This document shows positions 17,013 to 26,300 of a stretch of 64,000 nucleotides of DNA, in pieces. The DNA lies in assembly GCA_946535435.1 (NCBI GenBank), contig CAMNDM010000006.1, positions 62,001 to 126,000 of the forward strand, given 5' to 3'. The number at the start of each line of letters is the position of its first letter. The first letter of the stretch is position 1. This stretch comes from Physcocola sp002396385. Lineage in GTDB: Bacteria; Bacteroidota; Bacteroidia; Bacteroidales; Paludibacteraceae. The position numbers were made by a program, and so were the translations under genes. A model generated the notes under the pieces. That model worked only from the letters and a program-made list of their open reading frames with translations, had not been told where the DNA came from and did not search any database.

Positions 17013-18020
17013 TTATTTCTGGGTATCGTAGGCCCAATTAATATAGATGGAGCCGAAAGTGAAGCCGGCACCGAAAGTGGCGCAGACAATCTTATCGCCT
17101 TTCTTCAACTGGCCTGAGTTCTGCATTTCCCACAGGCAGATAGGAATGGTGGCAGAAGAGGTGTTACCGTATTTTTCGATATTTACGTAAATATTTTCGG
17201 TCGGTATTTCTACACGTTGTCCAACTGCCTCAATAATTCGGAGGTTGGCCTGGTGAGGGATAAACCATCTGACGTCTTCGCCTTTCAGATTGTTACGCTC
17301 CATTATTTCGCCAGTGGTCTTGCTCATATTGGTAACAGCATGCTTGAACACGATTTTGCCTTCTTGGTAAACAAAGTGCTCGTGTGCGTCAACTGTCTCG
17401 TGAGAAGCGGCTTTGGCAGAGCCTCCGGCTTTCATTTGGAGGTAAGGAACACCACAACCGTCGGTGCGCATTTCGCTATCAATAAGTCCGAAGCCTTCTT
17501 CATTTGGTTCGATGAGGGCTGCGCCTGCGCCATCGCCAAACAGAGGACAAGTGGCACGGTCGGTGTAATCGACCATATACGACATCTTCTCGGTCGACAC
17601 TACCAGCACTTTCTTCTTGCGTGAGCTCTCTATGAAGTTCGAGGCTATGGTATATGCGGTAAGGAAGCCGGCACATGCGGCCTGTATGTCGAAACAGAGG
17701 GCGTTCTTAATGCCGCAGTTTTCGGCGATGATGGCTGCTGTTGCAGGGAAAATGTGGTCAGGTGTGCTGGTCGCGCAAATGACAACCTCAATTTCTTCAG
17801 GTTTGGTTTTGGTTCTTTCGAAAAGGTTCTCTACCGCCTTTGTCCCCATATATGAGGCCGGACGGTTCACATCTTTTTCTATTCTTCTCTCCTTGATTCC
17901 TACGCGTGTCGTAATCCACTCGTCGTTTGTGTCGACCATGCGGCTTAACTCATCGTTTGTCAACACGTAGTCTGGCAGGTATGCGCCAACGCCTGTGATG
18001 GCAGCGTGTATTTTTCCCAT
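17013..18020 (-). CDS. fabH: 3-oxoacyl-ACP synthase III (KAS III)
   Basis: 335 residues. FabH condenses acetyl-CoA with malonyl-ACP to start fatty acid chains. The Cys-His-Asn triad is visible: Cys in DIQAACAGFLTAY (about 109-121), His in WFIPHQANLRII (about 252-263) and Asn in YGNTSSATIP (about 284-293). The N-terminus ITGVGAYLPDYVLTNDEL and DTNDEWITTRVGIKER are typical. It lies downstream of rpmF, but a terminator and its own -7 box separate the two. plsX, often found between rpmF and fabH, is absent. Confidence 0.95.
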   Translation of the reverse strand: MGKIHAAITGVGAYLPDYVLTNDELSRMVDTNDEWITTRVGIKERRIEKDVNRPASYMGTKAVENLFERTKTKPEEIEVVICATSTPDHIFPATAAIIAENCGIKNALCFDIQAACAGFLTAYTIASNFIESSRKKKVLVVSTEKMSYMVDYTDRATCPLFGDGAGAALIEPNEEGFGLIDSEMRTDGCGVPYLQMKAGGSAKAASHETVDAHEHFVYQEGKIVFKHAVTNMSKTTGEIMERNNLKGEDVRWFIPHQANLRIIEAVGQRVEIPTENIYVNIEKYGNTSSATIPICLWEMQNSGQLKKGDKIVCATFGAGFTFGSIYINWAYDTQK

Positions 18021-18049
18021 GTTTTTTTATTTCTTGTATGACTTTAGCA

Positions 18050-18057
18050 CAAATATA
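18050..18057 (-). promoter_or_regulatory. -7 promoter box of fabH
   Basis: TATATTTG on the minus strand, a full TAnnTTTG match, 29 bases before the fabH start and only a few bases downstream of the T tract ending the rpmF terminator. Confidence 0.6.
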
Positions 18058-18059
18058 CG

Positions 18060-18097
18060 AAAAAAAGCAAGCCCTAAATTATCTTTTAGGGCTTTGC
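18060..18097 (-). terminator. Terminator of the DUF177-rpmF unit
   Basis: The stem 18070-18078/18085-18093 is followed on the minus strand by GC and seven T. It lies about 40 bases past the rpmF stop, with the fabH promoter immediately after. Confidence 0.8.
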
Positions 18098-18137
18098 TGT
18101 TTTTTTGTCATCTTGCATAGCAAGTTTTTTCAAAAAC

Positions 18138-18341
18138 TTATTCAGCGGCAGAAACTTCTTCTTCCTGCTCCATCTTGATTGCAACTACACCACGGTAGTA
18201 ACCGCATTCGCCGCAAACCTTGTGGTAAACATAAAGAGCACCGCAGTTAGGGCATACTGCCAATGTAGGAGCAACTGCCTTATAGTGGGTTCTTCTCTTT
18301 GCTGATCTAGTCTTTGACTGTCTTCTCTTAGGATGTGCCAT
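18138..18341 (-). CDS. rpmF: 50S ribosomal protein L32
   Basis: 67 residues, the usual length. MAHPKRRQSKTRSAKRRTHY is the conserved N-terminus, and the zinc ribbon is intact (CPNC and CGEC, about residues 30-49), so this is the zinc-binding form. It follows the DUF177 gene by 27 bases, a pairing conserved in most bacteria. Confidence 0.97.
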   Translation of the reverse strand: MAHPKRRQSKTRSAKRRTHYKAVAPTLAVCPNCGALYVYHKVCGECGYYRGVVAIKMEQEEEVSAAE

Positions 18342-18368
18342 GATTTTATAACCTTTAAAATGTTTATT

Positions 18369-18908
18369 CTATTTTTTAATTTTTTTAAGGACGTCCCAGC
18401 GTGGGTCGGTTGGCTTCTCGGTTTGCCCGCCTTCATGTGCCGGATCTTCTTCTCCGCCTACCACTATCGATGCGAATTTTGCGGCCATTTCTTGGTTGCA
18501 AAGCCCGTCGGGGTGCACGTGTCTTAACGGAATTGCCAGCGCAATGAACTCATATATGTTCCATTGCACGTCTATTCCCTTCTCAGACTCGGGCAGGAAG
18601 ATGGTGTCTTCGTCCTCAGTCTCTTGTTCTTCTCCGAATCGGACAATGAGTTTCCCTTCCGTGGAGATGGGTTGCTCCATGTCGTCGAGACAGCGGTCAC
18701 ATGGTATGTATACCATGCCGTCGATGCTGAAATGCAAGGCAAAAGAACTTGAATCTTTGCGGCAAGTTAGCTTGACACTCGCCTTGCCGCGCTTGATTTC
18801 CGCATCTTCGAGACTCTCAAAAAACTCATCTCCAATCTCGTACGAGTAACTGTTGACCTGCGTTTGTTCCTCGCTTAATGGAATAAAGTATTTGCTTTCT
18901 GTCCCCAT
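18369..18908 (-). CDS. DUF177 (YceD-like) protein
   Basis: 179 residues from the ATG at 18908; an in-frame TTG at 18929 would overlap the -7 box, so ATG is preferred. The CDRCL motif (about residue 78) and an acidic middle match the DUF177/YceD family, which is almost always located just before rpmF. In other bacteria and plastids, members have been linked to 23S rRNA accumulation. Here that role is only inferred from family and position. Confidence 0.9.
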   Translation of the reverse strand: MGTESKYFIPLSEEQTQVNSYSYEIGDEFFESLEDAEIKRGKASVKLTCRKDSSSFALHFSIDGMVYIPCDRCLDDMEQPISTEGKLIVRFGEEQETEDEDTIFLPESEKGIDVQWNIYEFIALAIPLRHVHPDGLCNQEMAAKFASIVVGGEEDPAHEGGQTEKPTDPRWDVLKKIKK

Positions 18909-18926
18909 AGATTGTGAAAAACTTTG

Positions 18927-18934
18927 CAAAAGTA
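18927..18934 (-). promoter_or_regulatory. -7 promoter box of DUF177-rpmF
   Basis: TACTTTTG on the minus strand, a full TAnnTTTG match, 18 bases before the ATG at 18908. Confidence 0.55.
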
Positions 18935-18980
18935 TAAAAATTAGAGATATATTGTTAATAATTTCTCCGTTTTTTTGTTG

Positions 18981-19469
18981 TCAAATTCCTAATGCTTCTT
19001 TTATAATGCTCTTTAGGGTTTCGTATTCTAGGTATCCGCTTTTTATTGAGAGTTTTCCGTTCTGGGGGTTGACAAACAGCAGTGTCGGTATGCTGTTGAA
19101 GCCGAATATGCTTGCCGTTTCCCTGTTCTTCTCTACGTCTATTTTGTAAAAGTCGATTTTCCCCTTGTATTCTTGAGCCAGCCGGGCCAGGTTGGGCGAC
19201 AGCTTTTTGCAGGGGCCGCACCATGTTGCGTAAAAGTCTACCACAATGGGCCTCCCACTGGCGAAATTCCAGTGTCGGCCGTCTGGCTGTGGCGTGCCCA
19301 CTAATGCCGCAAACTGTTTGTTGTCTATTTCCAATATGGTTGCCGTGTTGGTGGTGTCGACGGCTGTTGTCGATTTGGCTGACTCGTCGGTTAGTCGGCC
19401 CGTTTTTTGCGAGCAGGCGCTTAACAGTAGCATGCCTACCGTGAATGTGAGTGTAAGAGATGCCTTCAT
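18981..19469 (-). CDS. Thioredoxin-like lipoprotein
   Basis: 162 residues. A lipoprotein signal peptide ends in LLLSACS (Cys about 19), so the protein faces the periplasm. A thioredoxin fold follows: VVDFYATWCGPCKKLSPNLARLAQEY with the CGPC active site (about 83-86), then IDVEKNRETASIFGFNSIPTLLFV with the cis-Pro (about 128). It is probably a periplasmic thiol-disulfide oxidoreductase; direction (reducing or oxidising) and partner are unknown. Last gene of a priA-containing unit, 12 bases after the preceding small gene. Confidence 0.9.
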   Translation of the reverse strand: MKASLTLTFTVGMLLLSACSQKTGRLTDESAKSTTAVDTTNTATILEIDNKQFAALVGTPQPDGRHWNFASGRPIVVDFYATWCGPCKKLSPNLARLAQEYKGKIDFYKIDVEKNRETASIFGFNSIPTLLFVNPQNGKLSIKSGYLEYETLKSIIKEALGI

Positions 19470-19481
19470 ATCAATTGCTTG

Positions 19482-19670
19482 TTATTTTTGTTCTTGCCTC
19501 CCTTTGTTAACCTCTTCTTCCATTTCTTTAGGCTTGTCGTTGTCCTTTTCCTTAATCAGGTCAAGGTCCGAGCCTTCGGCTGTAGGTGGAACGGTGAAGT
19601 AGTCGGAGAATTGTGCCGTCCGTCCGTCTTCCTCGTCAAAATTGTTTTTCTTTTGATAAAATAGTCCCAT
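19482..19670 (-). CDS. Small acidic hypothetical protein between priA and thioredoxin
   Basis: 62 residues, MGLFYQKKN at the start, then a very polar acidic sequence with no transmembrane segment and a Lys/Glu-rich tail (KEMEEEVNKGRQ). I do not recognise the family. It fits tightly between priA (10 bases) and the thioredoxin gene (12 bases) with an ATG start, which argues that it is translated. It is probably cytoplasmic and partly disordered. Confidence 0.6.
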   Translation of the reverse strand: MGLFYQKKNNFDEEDGRTAQFSDYFTVPPTAEGSDLDLIKEKDNDKPKEMEEEVNKGRQEQK

Positions 19671-19680
19671 GTTTTTTCGT

Positions 19681-22143
19681 TTAAGCGGGGTCTACATCGG
19701 CATAAAACACAATCGATTTGTGGTTGCCGCTTGCTTTTACGCCGTTAATTGCTATTTGTGTGAGTTCTTTTGCCTTTGCCAGATCTATGCCGCGTTCCAG
19801 CTTCAGAACTATTTTCCTGATATGGAAGTTGTTGACGCGGGTTACACTGGGCTTGTCTGGTCCGTAGACACGCCCGGCGAAAGTGGTTCGCAGGCTTGCT
19901 GCCAACTCGAAAGCGGCATGCTCAACGTTCGTCTCGTCTTTACCTTTTATATATATATGGGTAATCCGGAAATAGGGTGGGTAGTGGAACAGGTCCCGCT
20001 CCTCCAGTTGCTCGTTGTAGAGTTGCAGGTAGTTGTTGTCCTGCACTTGTTTGATGATGGGGTGCTCGGGCTGTGAGGTCTGAATGACCACTACACCTCG
20101 TTTCCCGCGCCTTCCCGCACGCCCGGAAACTTGTGCCATAAGTTGGAATGCCCTCTCGTTCGCGCGGAAGTCGGGAACCGACAACATTGAGTCGGCATTG
20201 AGTATGCCTACAACCCTCACCCGCTCAAAATCTAAACCTTTCGATATCATCTGGGTGCCGACCAATACGTCGGTCTTCCCGTTTCCGAAATCGGTAATGA
20301 TGGCTTCGAAGTTTTTCCGTGACTTGGCAACGTCTAAGTCCAGACGCGCTACTTTTACGTCGGGAAATATCTGGTTGACCTCGTCTTCTATTTTCTCGGT
20401 GCCGAATCCGCGTGTACCGATGGTGGGATTGCCGCAGGCCGGACATGTTTGCATCATCGGGTAAGTGTAGCCGCAGTAGTGGCAACTCAGCAGGTTCGAA
20501 AATTTGTGGTAGGTCAGACTTACATCGCAGTTCTTACATCGGGGAACATATCCACACGACGAACATTGTATGTAGGGAGAGTAGCCCCTCCGGTTTTGGA
20601 ATAAAATGACCTGTTCGTTGTTCCTAAACGCCTCTGCCATTTCCTTTACCAGTTCGGGCGTGAAGTGTAGCTGCATCTCTTTTTTCTTGACAGCCTCTTT
20701 TATGTCGGCAACTATTATTTCTGGCAGCTGCACGCCCTCGTAACGGGTGTTTAACTCCACAAGGCCGTACTTGCCTGTTTTTGCGTTGAAATAGGTCTCG
20801 ATGCAGGGGGTGGCGGAGCCGAGCAACACCTTTGCCCTCATCTGGCCCGCCAGCACGATGGCGGCATCGCGCGCATGGTATCGTGGCGCCGGGTCAACTT
20901 GCTTGTAACTGTTCTCGTGTTCCTCGTCAACCACAACGAGGCCCAAATCGTTGAATGGAAGCAAAACGGAAGAACGAACTCCCAATACAACCTGGCAGTG
21001 CTCGCCCTTCAGCATATTCTGCCAGATTTCCACACGTTCGGCATCGCTGAATTTCGAGTGGTAGACACATAGCTGGCTCCCAAATACTTTGCGCAATCGC
21101 ATGGTTATCTGGGTGGTCAGTGCTATCTCGGGCAGCAGGAACAAGGCTTGCTTGCCTGTCTTTATTACGTCTTTTATCAGATGAATGTATATCTCGGTTT
21201 TCCCGCTTGATGTAACACCATGCAACAGCACGGTCTGTTTTTTTGAAAATTGCTCGACGATGCTGGCATAGGCCGATTGCTGTACGTCAGACAGCATGTT
21301 GGCGGGGTCGGAGTGCAAGTCGCTGTTGAATGTGGTACGGCCGATCTGTTTCTCATACAGCACGAAGATTTTTTTATCGACCATCGATTTTACCACGGCG
21401 GCGTTGCATCCGCTTTTTTCTATCAACTCTTTTTTGGTTATCTCCTTTACCTGCCCGCTTTGTGAAAGGAAGTGCGATTCGGTAAGGTAGCACATTAGCA
21501 GTTTCAATTGCTTTTGAGCCTTTCCCAGCCCGTCGAAAACAGAATGCAGCTTTTCTTCGTCGGTCAGTTCTGGTGCGAGTGAAATGTATTGTTCGACTTT
21601 GGGCTTGACTTTTTCCCTGACGGCTTCTTCTACACTCACCGCCCCCATCTCCACCAGGTTCTTGACGATGGGGAGGCAGTTCTTAATTCCTATGTTCTTG
21701 CCCAATTCGTCAATCGGGGTCGGTTTTTTTTGCCCTGAGAGGTAGTCGAGAGCCTCCTGCTCTTTCGGCTTTAGCGGGTGCTCAGCCTCAAAGTCTTCAA
21801 CGATGGAAACTTCTGTCTCGCTTTCTAATTTCAGTCCAGACGGCAGTGCGGCCTTCATTATTTCTCCCAAGGTACATTGGTAGTAGCTGGCAATCCATTT
21901 CCATAATTCCAGTTGTTTTTCTGTGATGGCCGGGGTACTGTCGAGTACCATCAGGACGTCTTTGGGTTCTACCATCTCGGGTGGTGTGTCGTGCACTTTA
22001 AGTGCGATGCCCGTGTAGATCTTTTTCGCACCAAGTGGCACAATCAGCCGCATACCGAATGCAACCTGCTCTTCTATTTCTGCCGGTATGTGATAGGTGT
22101 AGGCATTAGCCAACGCCAATGGAAGTATAACATCTACGAACAT
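19681..22143 (-). CDS. priA: Primosomal protein N', replication restart helicase
   Basis: 820 residues, full length. The N-terminal DNA-binding domain starts FVDVILPLALANAYTYHIP. The helicase core has Walker A HGVTSSGKTEIY (about 305-316) and Walker B VVVDEEHENSYKQ. A zinc-binding insert has paired Cys (CSSC, CKNC, CHYC, CPAC, about 530-570), followed by GTQMISKGLDFERV and QVSGRAGRRGKRG in the second RecA-like domain. It reloads the replisome at collapsed forks. It lies 9 bases after the lipoprotein gene at 22153. Confidence 0.96.
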   Translation of the reverse strand: MFVDVILPLALANAYTYHIPAEIEEQVAFGMRLIVPLGAKKIYTGIALKVHDTPPEMVEPKDVLMVLDSTPAITEKQLELWKWIASYYQCTLGEIMKAALPSGLKLESETEVSIVEDFEAEHPLKPKEQEALDYLSGQKKPTPIDELGKNIGIKNCLPIVKNLVEMGAVSVEEAVREKVKPKVEQYISLAPELTDEEKLHSVFDGLGKAQKQLKLLMCYLTESHFLSQSGQVKEITKKELIEKSGCNAAVVKSMVDKKIFVLYEKQIGRTTFNSDLHSDPANMLSDVQQSAYASIVEQFSKKQTVLLHGVTSSGKTEIYIHLIKDVIKTGKQALFLLPEIALTTQITMRLRKVFGSQLCVYHSKFSDAERVEIWQNMLKGEHCQVVLGVRSSVLLPFNDLGLVVVDEEHENSYKQVDPAPRYHARDAAIVLAGQMRAKVLLGSATPCIETYFNAKTGKYGLVELNTRYEGVQLPEIIVADIKEAVKKKEMQLHFTPELVKEMAEAFRNNEQVILFQNRRGYSPYIQCSSCGYVPRCKNCDVSLTYHKFSNLLSCHYCGYTYPMMQTCPACGNPTIGTRGFGTEKIEDEVNQIFPDVKVARLDLDVAKSRKNFEAIITDFGNGKTDVLVGTQMISKGLDFERVRVVGILNADSMLSVPDFRANERAFQLMAQVSGRAGRRGKRGVVVIQTSQPEHPIIKQVQDNNYLQLYNEQLEERDLFHYPPYFRITHIYIKGKDETNVEHAAFELAASLRTTFAGRVYGPDKPSVTRVNNFHIRKIVLKLERGIDLAKAKELTQIAINGVKASGNHKSIVFYADVDPA

Positions 22144-22152
22144 AAGTGGTAG

Positions 22153-23079
22153 TTATGGTTGCTCGTTTAACAGGAGGTGGAGGTCGGCAATGCCGTTAAT
22201 CTCGGTAGAAATCTCTCCCAGCCAGCCGGCTTGTTGGAATACACCGGTCTGTACTTTTACAAAGCGGATGTTTTGCAGTTTGACTGGTTGCCCCTGATTG
22301 TCGATAGCACTATCCAATTCAATCCGGTTCCCCCTGTGATCGCTGTCGTAGTCTTTAGCCAGAAATCCGTTCTCTGCAGTCCGGTCTGGGGCGGGCCCGT
22401 TTTCGGCGTATCCGTAGGCAAATAGGTGTTGCTTGACGGCCCAATACTGCTGTCCGTTGGCTTGCGGCGTGTTGTAGTAAGCGTCGGGCAACTTCGTTCC
22501 TGTGTAACGGACGGAATCTTTGTCTGTATGCCACCACCAAGTTGTGGAGTTTGGCAAATCTCCCTGGTTGCCGGCGTTGTCTTTCCAGCTTACGTTGCCG
22601 GAGTCTGACGCGGGGCGGTAGTAGGTTACACTGTAATTGCTGCAATAGCCCTCTTTCCCTGTTTCGCTGCCTTTTATCTCATACCATGTGTCGTCGGGAA
22701 GCCCGTTGCCGTTCTTGTCGTCCATTACATACACAATGCCCGGCTCGGGCGAGACCGATGCATTGCAGAAGATGAGGAGGTCTGCTCCCCCGGTGTTGCG
22801 CACCTCATGGTCGAAGCCAACCACAATATGGCCGCCCCAACCGCCAAGTAAAACGGTGCCCTTGTTGCTCCCGATAATGTTGTCGGGGGGGCATTTCTTT
22901 AACAATTCGATGTGTTGCCCTGGCGCGTATTCGTAATTGAAAAGCGTGGAAACGAACTGTGACTGTGTTTCCCTCTTTCCCGGCTCTGGCACGGGCTCTT
23001 GAAAATCGTCGTTCTCGTTACTGCATGCGCTGAATAACAAGACGATAGCTGCTACTATGTACTTGTAGGTCTCCTTCAT
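22153..23079 (-). CDS. Putative surface lipoprotein of unknown function
   Basis: 308 residues. The signal peptide ends in LLFSACS, and the acidic stretch after the Cys (NENDDFQEP) resembles the Bacteroidetes signal for export of lipoproteins to the cell surface. The central part, with VLLGGWGGHIVVGFDHEV, SPEPGIVYVMDDKNGNGLPDDTWYEIKGSE and VTYYRP, looks to me like the Bacteroidetes cell-surface protein family sometimes found beside vitamin B12 uptake genes; this is from memory and unverified. No enzyme motif is seen. It is the first gene of a unit with priA, the small acidic protein and thioredoxin. Confidence 0.7.
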   Translation of the reverse strand: MKETYKYIVAAIVLLFSACSNENDDFQEPVPEPGKRETQSQFVSTLFNYEYAPGQHIELLKKCPPDNIIGSNKGTVLLGGWGGHIVVGFDHEVRNTGGADLLIFCNASVSPEPGIVYVMDDKNGNGLPDDTWYEIKGSETGKEGYCSNYSVTYYRPASDSGNVSWKDNAGNQGDLPNSTTWWWHTDKDSVRYTGTKLPDAYYNTPQANGQQYWAVKQHLFAYGYAENGPAPDRTAENGFLAKDYDSDHRGNRIELDSAIDNQGQPVKLQNIRFVKVQTGVFQQAGWLGEISTEINGIADLHLLLNEQP

Positions 23080-23083
23080 ACTG

Positions 23084-23091
23084 CAAATGTA
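23084..23091 (-). promoter_or_regulatory. -7 box close to the lipoprotein start
   Basis: TACATTTG on the minus strand, a full TAnnTTTG match but only 4 bases before the ATG at 23079. If used, the transcript would be almost leaderless, so it may be fortuitous. Confidence 0.35.
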
Positions 23092-23240
23092 AACATTTAT
23101 TCGCCAAAAATCGGATAGGATTTTTTTAGTTTAGTCAGAAACGGGGAAAAGTAGGGCAGAATTGGACTTAAAATATGACGATTGGATTTTTTTGTCAAAA
23201 TAATCTTGCATTTCTATATTATTTTATTCGCTAAATCGTT

Positions 23241-23248
23241 TATATTTG
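23241..23248 (+). promoter_or_regulatory. -7 promoter box of the SusC locus
   Basis: TATATTTG, a full TAnnTTTG match, 60 bases before the susC-like start. The transcript would carry a leader of about 50 bases. No ECF sigma or anti-sigma gene is adjacent. Confidence 0.55.
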
Positions 23249-23308
23249 CCTTAATTTTTTGCAAAGAAATATCGTAAATTTATTAACAATAATCACAAAC
23301 ATTTAGTA

Positions 23309-26300
23309 ATGAGAAAAGTTCTATTATCATTATCATTGTTTTGCGCTGCCACCTCTGCCTCCATGGCAATGAAGGTTACAGGTAAGGTCGCCGACGAATC
23401 CGGTGGGCTTCCTGGTGCCAGCGTTATGATCAAAGGTACCGACGAAGGTGTCGAGACCGATGACGAAGGTAACTTTACTATCGAAGCCAATCAGGGCCAG
23501 ATTTTGGTCATTGAGTACATCGGCTTCGACACTAAAGAGGTGAAAGTGACTGGTGCTAAGTTGAAGAAGATTGTCCTTGGTGATAGTGGAGGTGAAATGA
23601 TCGAGACCATCACTGTGAAAGGAGCCCAAGTTTATGGTGGCGATGCTGCCGTAATCGGTTCTGCTACAGGCTTGAGCGCAGAAAACCTGAAACACGCTCA
23701 GGGTGCTTCTGTCGACAATGCACTGCAGGGTCGTGTTGCCGGTGTGCAGGCTTCAACCACTTCAGGTCAGCCAGGTGCACCAGCTAAGATTACCATTCAC
23801 GGTACTTCAACCCTTACAGGTTCGGCTGAACCTTTGTACGTTGTCGATGGTATGCCGTTGGGTGGTGGTACAGATAAGAGTGCAAGTTCTAACCCGCTTG
23901 CTTCTATCAACCCTGCCGATATCGAAACAATGTCGGTGTTGAAAGACGCTTCTGCTACCGCTATCTATGGTGCGCGTGCATCTAACGGTGTCATTGTCAT
24001 CACTACCAAGAAAGGTAAGAATGGTAATGCGAAGATTTCGTATAACGGAAACTTCAATGTGTCTGAATTCACCAACCGTCTTAAGATGATGAACTTGCAG
24101 GAATATGCAGCTTATGTGGGTTCAACACAGATCATCCAAGACCGTCAGAATACTCCTGACTCTTACCTCTTAAACCCATCAGTTTTGGGTAAAGGTACCG
24201 ATTGGCAGGACGAACTCTTCCAGACCGCCATTGGTCACAGCCACCAGTTGTCGGTAAACGGTGGTAACGAGAAGAGCGTGTACAATATCTCTCTCGGTTA
24301 TACTAACCAGGAAGGTGTGCTCATTACCTCTAACTACGAACGTATTAACGGACGTATGTCGGTTGAGTCGCAAGTGAAGGATTGGTTGAGGGCTGGTATG
24401 AACGTGGGTATCGCCCGCCAGAATTCTACCAAGATTGCCAACATTATCGATCCTAAGGCTCAGTCAAGCGGTGCTTCTTGTGTGTCGTTTAAAGAAACTG
24501 ACGAGAACATCATTGTTCAGACTTTGTTGCAGTTGCCTTCCGACTCTCCTTACAACTTGGATGGTACCGTTTCTGGTCCTGAAACCGACCTCGGTGTAAA
24601 GATGAACCCTATCGCCCAGTTGAAACAGTCGCCTGTTGAACGTGAGGAGTTGAATGTGTTGGGTTCTACTTTCTTGGAGTTCAAATTGTTTAAAGAAATT
24701 ACATGGCGTAACGAATTCGGTATTGACCTTACTACCGCCAGCGACAGCTACAACCAGCCTGCTTATAACTATGGCGCTTTGAAGAAGGGTGCTGACCAGG
24801 CAACTCTCAACGAAGGTAGTTACTCAAACAACTCGGTTCGTTTCAGCTCGTATGCCAATTACAGCCACAAGTTTGCTAAGAAGCACACTGTAAGTGCGAT
24901 GCTCGGTGCTGAGTCGAACTATTACAACTGGAAGGGTCAGGTTTTCCAGGGTAAGGGTTACTCGCAAGATGCAATTGCTACTCTGAATCTGGCTTCTCAG
25001 TGCAACCTCTCTAACTATTATGAGGGTCACGGCTCAATGGCTTCTTTCTTCGGTCGTTTGGGTTATGACTACCAAGGCCGTTACATTCTCAGCGCAACCG
25101 GCCGTTACGATGGTAGCTCTAACTTCGCCGAAGGTAACCAGTGGGGCTTCTTCCCATCAATCGGTTTGGCTTGGCGTGCTAGCAACGAGAACTTCATTGC
25201 CGAGAATGACAAGCTCAAGAACACAATTACCGACTTGAAACTCCGTCTCGGTTATGGTGAGACCGGTAATGCGAACTGCTCTTCTGCCCACATTGCTTAC
25301 TTGTCTAAGTGGAATGCTACTAAACCGGCTTACGACTTGTACCACTATTATAACTATACGAACAACAACCTCAGCTGGGAAACTAACAAACAGTTCAACG
25401 TTGGTTTGAACCTTAGCTTGTGGAACCGTATCGACCTCACTGTCGATGGCTTCTACAAACAGAACGAAGACTTGTTGCTGAAACCACAGTTGCCAGGTTG
25501 GTTGGCTCCAAACGATGGTGGTTGGACTTTCTTGAACACCGCTTATGTGAATGCTGGTTCTATCAAGAACGTCGGTTTCGATGTGGCTTTGCACTCTGTT
25601 AACGTTATCGACTCTTTCTTGCACCAGCCATTCCAGTGGGATATGGACCTTTCGCTCTCAGTTGTCCGCAACGAGGTTGTTGACCTTGGTTCTTCAACCG
25701 AAGCTATCACCGAAAGTTCAGACCCTTCCGGTGTTTACCGTATGTTCTCAACCAATATCGAGATCAACCGCTCGGTTAAGGGTGAGGCTCCAGGCCGCTT
25801 CTATGGTTACAAGACCAACGGCATTATCCAGAATACTGCCGAGTTGAACGAATACAAGGCTGCTACCGGACGTTCTGCTAACGTTGGTGACGTTAAGTAC
25901 GAGGCTGAAAAGTCGTTTATCGGTGATCCTAACCCAGACTTCACTTACGGTTTCGGAACCAATGTGTCTTGGGGTCCTTGGTCACTTAACTTCCAGTTGG
26001 CAGGTTCTCAGGGTAACGACGTTTACAACCTGATCCGTCAGAAGTTGGAAGCTCAGTCTGACCGTTGGGTGAACCAGTCTGCAGACTGTTTGAACTATGC
26101 CCAGATTGTTAAGAACGAGGCTGGCGAATATGTTGCTAACCCTGGTACTTCTATGCCACGTTCTGAGTACACTAACGATGCGAACGATAATGCGAAGTCT
26201 GTATCTGACCGTTATGTAGAAGACGGCTCTTACTTGAAGATCCAGAATATCGGTCTTACTTACACACTGCCTTCTAAGTACTGCCAGAAGCTCAAGATCG

